A stretch of DNA of 47,371 nucleotides from contig JAFWWV010000015.1 of assembly GCA_017523305.1 (NCBI GenBank), positions 1 through 47,371 of the forward strand. The letters are read 5' to 3'. The notes under the pieces are model-generated. The model ran no database searches, was not told the DNA's origin, and saw only the letters and a list, made by a program, of their open reading frames with translations. Every line of letters starts with the position of its first letter. Position 1 is the stretch's first letter. Of the stretch, positions 44,401 to 47,371 are shown one piece after another. The translations under genes were made by a program, and so were the position numbers. This DNA is from Clostridia bacterium. Its GTDB lineage: Bacteria; Bacillota; Clostridia; Christensenellales; UBA1242.

Positions 44401-44704
44401 TTAAGTTTTGTCTATTATCTTTAAGCAACTTTTGAAATATCATACAACTAGAAGTTTTTGGTATTACAGGCATATTTTCAACAACAATTGAAGCAAGACG
44501 TGATAAAGTTAGTACTCTTATATTACAAGTACTATCAATGTTTAACTTATTAAAAATTTTCACTTCTGTTAATACCGAAATTCTATCTGGTACAATAAAT
44601 AAGTGCTGTGCGTCAGGGTCGTTAAAATAATTTTGTTTTAACTTTTCAATTAACCCTTCTACACAATCGTAATTGGTTTTTCCATAAAAAATGTTTGATA
44701 TCAT
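41465..44704 (-). CDS. addB: ATP-dependent helicase/nuclease subunit B (AddB)
   Basis: 1079 residues, usual range. Starts MISNIFYGKTNYDCVEGL; LFIVPDRISVLTEVKIF matches the AddB N-terminal fold. The usual N-terminal Walker A GRSGSGKT is reduced to FYGKTNYD here, as if ATP binding is lost. C-terminal RecB-like nuclease: GQVDRIDTFKDYFRIIDYKTGK. Fe-S cluster cysteines: SCPFLHFVRYG and the late CKNCKHFALC. No Shine-Dalgarno precedes the ATG; a 12-bp inverted repeat spans the start region (see terminator entry). Overlaps addA by one base. Confidence 0.96.
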   Translation of the reverse strand: MISNIFYGKTNYDCVEGLIEKLKQNYFNDPDAQHLFIVPDRISVLTEVKIFNKLNIDSTCNIRVLTLSRLASIVVENMPVIPKTSSCMIFQKLLKDNRQNLKCFNKHIDSDLATCLFDTVSQFKSCRIPIEQVCVNTKNKILEDKLSDIALLYSEYQKHLKNNNLIDSLDRLDFVSELVKNNDFIKSSYIYIGNFDSFTFQGFQIIGSIMKVCREFNIGLVQTDSLVNAHIYDEVFKNNILKLFEVNNIEPQVVMCRENVSGEFKHLQDNLFGFNNYQIKIKESKIKLFEGKTFEEEVLNCASKIKDLIINKKYKFSDFVVCVCSLAKRAKVVDKIFKQYNFSYYIDSAVNFNESVLIRFLNCLVDVVTENFSRVSVLSLLKNALVEVDREAIEDFEDYLIKYNLSDLYSIKNSNVSSSKFYENFNSVRNYLFEILSTFITDVESAKTYKEFIDAFEGVLVKLEVSQKLMNFATTYTSQGNIKQAKLFEQYYSNLTEIFDNLREVLGKEECDLKLFHSTILSGVSSTKISTTPLSTNSLFVGDSSTSFYDKSKVYFVLGADEKSFPFTLNDCGLISDKEISQLSDSYKLEPTVASINLKERFKCFELLLKPTEKLFLSYNYQENGAQKSKILNDVSKMFSLEDEFGGFDVLPFDNYESEDFLIKNNNLKTARNNALVNIRGVYDGNYQVDEKCNTLFNAVNSEKEIDLKLFDFKNDIKLKKNYFFGKNTVSVSQVESFMSCPFLHFVRYGLRLKEKDEGELDRLNIGTILHDIAKDFSDKNKLPIDDSLVKGCATKSFDKVMSGEVFESIKNNPMNKVLIQNLLQEAIRFCSVLNYQAKYSKFKTMATEIRFDDKKLIKSFKIKINNHILSLVGQVDRIDTFKDYFRIIDYKTGKCDTSLRELFFGKKVQLEAYVKVVGDSLKLKPAGAYYLPVKSSFADDSSTLQLKYQLKGNTISSDEVINASDTRLESDTLTSDIIQIRFNKNDSEERTLYKKTKVLSSTDLENVSNYAISLIGKACEDILKLDITPKPLVLSSNDDPCKNCKHFALCRFDENFKNYKRSPKLDVEYKTFSKGDEE

Positions 44705-44727
44705 ACAATTATATCATATCAAACATT
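44686..44727 (-). terminator. Inverted repeat with U run spanning the addB start
   Basis: Minus strand perfect 12-bp AATGTTTGATAT/ATATCAAACATT (44727-44716 with 44701-44690), loop of 14, then six U. It begins 10 bases after the stop of the 272-aa gene and covers the addB ATG. It can end the upstream transcript or attenuate addB. The loop holds TATAAT three bases before the ATG, perhaps an alternative promoter. Confidence 0.6.
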
Positions 44728-44737
44728 TATTAAAATT

Positions 44738-45556
44738 TCAAAGAATATTATCTGTTTTATCTTTTTTGCCAAACCCCTTAAGTTTTGCAAATTTATCTCT
44801 ACTCTTTTTTTCTAAAGAACCCAGTTTGCGTCGTGAAAGTTTATCAAGCAATAAACATATTTGTTGTTGCTGACTTTCTACTTTTAAATTTAACTCATTA
44901 TTTATTTCAAGTGCTTTTTTAAGTTCTACTTCTCGTTTATTTAAATCAATTAAAGTTTGCCTGAAATTTTGTGTTGCTTGCTTGCACTCTGTTTTTAATT
45001 CTTCATCAGCATTTTCTTGTGCTGATTTTTTTATTATTTTTACTAAACCTAAAAACAGTGAATTAATTTCACTTTCAGTTATTTTTTTTGTAATATCTTT
45101 TTTTGCTTTGCTTATATTAATTACATTTTGTTGCATTGTTGTTTGTTCCCCTTTTTTACTTTTTTGTTTTTGCATATTTCTAAATTTGTTTTGATATCTT
45201 AACATTAGTTTTGCATCGTTGTTTGCTAACTCTAAGCAACTTTGTCTTACACTTTTGCCTTTTTTTAAATTGTTAGAAATAAACTCAAACATATCTTGCT
45301 TTTTATTGTTTTCAAATCTTTCAAAACCTTTTTTATTAAAGTTGTTTAAATCAATACCCATACTAATTGCAAGTTGATTATTCTGCCTTAAAAAATTTAA
45401 ACTTTTGTAATAATAATTTCTTGCACTTTCCTTTTTAAGTTTCATAACCCCCGAAACTTTTTCTATTGCTTTGTTTAAACTTATATTTTTATTTTGTTTT
45501 AATTGTTGAAGATTTAAAAACAAGGTCTTTATTTTTTCTAATTTTTTATTTGTCAT
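44738..45556 (-). CDS. Possible RsfA-like/Myb-type DNA-binding protein with coiled coil
   Basis: 272 residues. Two short helical units of similar design: NKAIEKVSGVMKLKKESARNYYYKSL (split, about 28-53) and KSVRQSCLELANNDAKLMLRYQNKFRNM (split, about 99-126). These look like repeated Myb/SANT-type helices, as in RsfA-like prespore regulators, with SARNYYY and the K/RxR-rich stretch as possible DNA contacts. After a basic linker comes a heptad-like coiled coil (about 195-240) and a Lys-rich end. Not a secure family match. AAGGGG precedes the ATG. Just upstream of addB and separated from it by a terminator-like repeat. Confidence 0.6.
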   Translation of the reverse strand: MTNKKLEKIKTLFLNLQQLKQNKNISLNKAIEKVSGVMKLKKESARNYYYKSLNFLRQNNQLAISMGIDLNNFNKKGFERFENNKKQDMFEFISNNLKKGKSVRQSCLELANNDAKLMLRYQNKFRNMQKQKSKKGEQTTMQQNVINISKAKKDITKKITESEINSLFLGLVKIIKKSAQENADEELKTECKQATQNFRQTLIDLNKREVELKKALEINNELNLKVESQQQQICLLLDKLSRRKLGSLEKKSRDKFAKLKGFGKKDKTDNIL

Positions 45557-45624
45557 TTATTTGCCCCTTAAAAAATTTATACCTTAATTATTAACCAAGT
45601 TTTTTGAATATATACATAAATCCA

Positions 45625-45642
45625 TTTTATGCTTGCATAAAA
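45625..45642. promoter_or_regulatory. Palindrome TTTTATGC-TT-GCATAAAA, possible operator
   Basis: Perfect 8-bp inverted repeat with a 2-base spacer in the 113-base gap between the divergent 272-aa and 328-aa genes. It is 28 bases before the 328-aa ATG. The form suits a homodimer DNA-binding site. No protein can be named. Confidence 0.45.
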
Positions 45643-45669
45643 ATATAAAATTAAAAGGACAAGAAAAAA

Positions 45670-46656
45670 ATGGAATATATGTTACACATAAAACCCACCT
45701 TTAACTGCTTAGTAAAATCAAATAATTTTGAACAACTTTTAAATAAAGATAAACTTCATACTTTTTTAATAAAAGATTTAGATGTTCTACCCCTTAGTTT
45801 TTACCCCACCGACGAAGAAAATAAAAACTCTTTACCTTTTGCCTGCAAACTTAGTTTTATCAACAACAATTTAACTAGCAATAAAAAACAAACCGAAATA
45901 ATTTGCTTTCCTGATAACAATTATTTATTAACGGTTGAGCCTTTTTTATTTTGTTTTCCTAGTAGTTTTGAAAGTAAAACTCAAACTATTAGTTTTGGCG
46001 AAACTGAGCACTCTATAAGTTGGTTAAAAAACGATTTTTGCAATATAAAAATTAGTAGCGAAAACAGTTTTTTTGAAATTGAAAATACCGAAAAATTTTT
46101 AAATCTTAACCTTTTAACTAGTAAAAATATTTTACTTGGTTATGCAAAAACAAACACAAATAAATATTTAGTTTTTACTGTTAGGTATGAAAATAAAAAA
46201 TATTTTTTATTAAGTAAAAATATTGTAGATATTTTAGAAGTAGAAAATGAAGATATTTCTACATATAAAAATTTATTTGATTTTGCAGGTCACGGCATAG
46301 TAACAAATTATAAAAAAGAAAATAATTATATTGAAGAAATTTTACTTGCATATAATTATGACTTACCTTTAATTGCAAAACATAAAGAATTTATACCTTA
46401 TGCTTTTTTTGAAGCCATTAAAATAAAAAACTATAAATTGGCTAGAAATTATTTAACACCCGAATTATCAAATAAATTAACCGATATACATTTCGAAAAA
46501 TTTTTTGGAAACTTTAATAGTGTTAGTCAAACACTATCACCTACTTTTAACTGTGAAGAAATTGCTTTAATTTATAACTTTTCCCCTAGCATAGCAAAAA
46601 TTTTTAATGTAAAAATAAATAATCAAAATAAAATTGAAAATATATATGAAAATTAA
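45670..46656 (+). CDS. Unknown 328-aa protein
   Basis: Not recognised. Asn/Lys/Phe-rich, no signal peptide or membrane helix, so likely cytoplasmic. The first 200 residues suggest beta strands (LHIKPTFNCLVKSNNF, LLTVEPFLFCFPSSF, IKISSENSFFEIEN). The last third is more helical (AFFEAIKIKNYKLARNYLTPEL), ending IAKIFNVKINNQNK. AAAGGAC precedes the ATG at acceptable distance. Diverges from the 272-aa gene over a short gap with a palindrome, and is followed by a separate promoter for the metallopeptidase gene. No function is proposed. Confidence 0.75.
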   Translation: MEYMLHIKPTFNCLVKSNNFEQLLNKDKLHTFLIKDLDVLPLSFYPTDEENKNSLPFACKLSFINNNLTSNKKQTEIICFPDNNYLLTVEPFLFCFPSSFESKTQTISFGETEHSISWLKNDFCNIKISSENSFFEIENTEKFLNLNLLTSKNILLGYAKTNTNKYLVFTVRYENKKYFLLSKNIVDILEVENEDISTYKNLFDFAGHGIVTNYKKENNYIEEILLAYNYDLPLIAKHKEFIPYAFFEAIKIKNYKLARNYLTPELSNKLTDIHFEKFFGNFNSVSQTLSPTFNCEEIALIYNFSPSIAKIFNVKINNQNKIENIYEN

Positions 46657-46679
46657 TAAATTTATAAGCACTTAATTAT

Positions 46680-46708
46680 TTGATAAAAAAATTAAAATAA
46701 GATATACT
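46680..46708 (+). promoter_or_regulatory. Sigma-A promoter of the YugP-like gene
   Basis: Plus strand: -35 TTGATA (46680-46685), 17-base spacer, -10 TATACT (46703-46708). Leader of about 32 bases with AAAGGAAG before the ATG. Confidence 0.82.
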
Positions 46709-46745
46709 TTTTTTATGAAGTTTATTTTAAAGGAAGTATTTTAAA

Positions 46746-47371
46746 ATGTATCTTGATTATTATATTATGGGCATTATATTATTGCCTGGAATTATTTTTG
46801 CTTCATGGGCACAAGCAAAAGTAAACTCAACTTACAAAAAATATGCTGAGTATTTTACAGGTTCAGGCCTTACTGCAGCAGAGTTTATTAAAAGGTTGCT
46901 TGGCGCAGCAGATATGGGCGACATTCAAGTAACACAAATTCATGGTCATTTAAACGATCACTTTGACCCAAGAAACAACCGTATTTGTTTATCAGATAGT
47001 GTTTATTCTTCAACATCAGTTTCTGCACTTGGTGTTGCTTGCCACGAATTTGGTCACGCACTTCAACGTAAAGAAAAATATGGTCCTTACCAATTAAGAA
47101 GAATTTTAATTCCACTAACTAACTTTGCTTCAAACTTACTATGGCCACTTGTTATTGTTGGTTTAATATTTAACTTTGGTATTAGTATTGATGGTAGCAA
47201 TATTGGTAATATTTTTATGTGGAGTGGTGTTATAGTTTTTGGTTTATCAGTTTTAGTAAACCTTGTTACATTACCTGTTGAGTTTAACGCTTCAAAACGT
47301 GCTGTAAAAATTTTACAAACAACTGGTATTATGACTGAAGAAGAAATTGACGGAACAAAAAGTGTTTTAAC
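46746..47371 (+). CDS. YugP-like membrane zinc metallopeptidase, 3' end cut off
   Basis: The first 208 residues are visible. N-terminal membrane helix (MYLDYYIMGIILLPGIIF), then GLTAAEFIKRLL, DHFDPRNNRICLSDSVY, and the zinc site VACHEFGHALQ (HExxH type, about residues 99-109). Two further hydrophobic segments follow (about 121-140 and 150-175), then NLVTLPVEFNASKRA, typical of the Zn_peptidase_2/YugP family. Such proteins sit in the cytoplasmic membrane; substrates are not well known. ATG at 46746 with AAAGGAAG upstream. The frame is open to the window edge. Confidence 0.93.
   Translation, partial: MYLDYYIMGIILLPGIIFASWAQAKVNSTYKKYAEYFTGSGLTAAEFIKRLLGAADMGDIQVTQIHGHLNDHFDPRNNRICLSDSVYSSTSVSALGVACHEFGHALQRKEKYGPYQLRRILIPLTNFASNLLWPLVIVGLIFNFGISIDGSNIGNIFMWSGVIVFGLSVLVNLVTLPVEFNASKRAVKILQTTGIMTEEEIDGTKSVL

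Noticed and set aside
1..47371. Alternative genetic code (TGA as Trp)
   Set aside because: All recognised proteins run full length with TGG for Trp, and no in-frame TGA is needed inside them.
1..47371. tRNA, rRNA, CRISPR arrays, insertion sequences, prophage genes
   Set aside because: Gaps were read on both strands; no cloverleaf-like sequence, regular spaced repeats, transposase or phage motifs were found.

Overview
This window looks like a chromosomal piece of a low-GC Gram-positive bacterium, most likely an uncultured member of the Clostridia. The evidence is an AT-rich sequence with almost every gene on one strand, purine-rich Shine-Dalgarno sites, AddAB instead of RecBCD, SpoVT- and SpoVB-type proteins, a SAM-I-superfamily riboswitch in front of metK, zinc-type S14 and S4, a KOW gene between map and infA, and small DUF1540 and DUF1858 proteins. 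The standard genetic code fits all reading frames. No tRNA, rRNA, CRISPR array, insertion sequence or prophage was seen.

Layout. Positions 1-3752 (minus strand) hold a 5' part of dusB (possibly leaderless), a divergent HU-like gene, a spoVB/murJ-like flippase gene and a spoVT-like regulator. The last three keep the clostridial spoVT-spoVB-hup order but without mazG. Positions 3900-6310 hold the metK unit (promoter, SAM riboswitch, terminator hairpin, an unknown 81-aa gene, metK, terminator) and rdgB. Positions 6441-15427 are an accessory block of four unrecognised genes: a 1736-aa membrane-anchored, probably surface-exposed protein with two tandem C-terminal repeats, a 242-aa partner, and a 783-aa plus 80-aa pair with their own promoter and terminator.

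Positions 15687-32235 are one continuous S10-spc-alpha ribosomal protein cluster, from rpsJ through secY, adk, map, a KOW gene, infA, rpmJ and rpoA to rplQ. It has a strong promoter, a structured leader before rpsJ, a long hairpin between rpmJ and rpsM, and a smaller hairpin between rpmD and rplO. Several of its proteins carry unusual additions: S5 an N-terminal extension, L24 a Lys/Ala tail, and L17 internal insertions.

Positions 32356-37920 hold small Cys-rich proteins (DUF1540, DUF1858), an SPFH protein with C-terminal zinc ribbons, a divergent PRC-barrel-like gene, and an unknown 753-aa membrane/coiled-coil protein ending in Pro-Glu and Arg-Ser low-complexity segments. Positions 37959-45556 hold addB-addA and a gene with resemblance to RsfA-like regulators. 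The right end has an unknown 328-aa gene and the first two thirds of a YugP-like zinc metallopeptidase gene.

Most of the window is housekeeping. The least explained parts are the metK leader with its unusual P1 pairing, the 6.4-15.4 kb block, the 753-aa membrane protein, and the non-coding structures within the ribosomal cluster.
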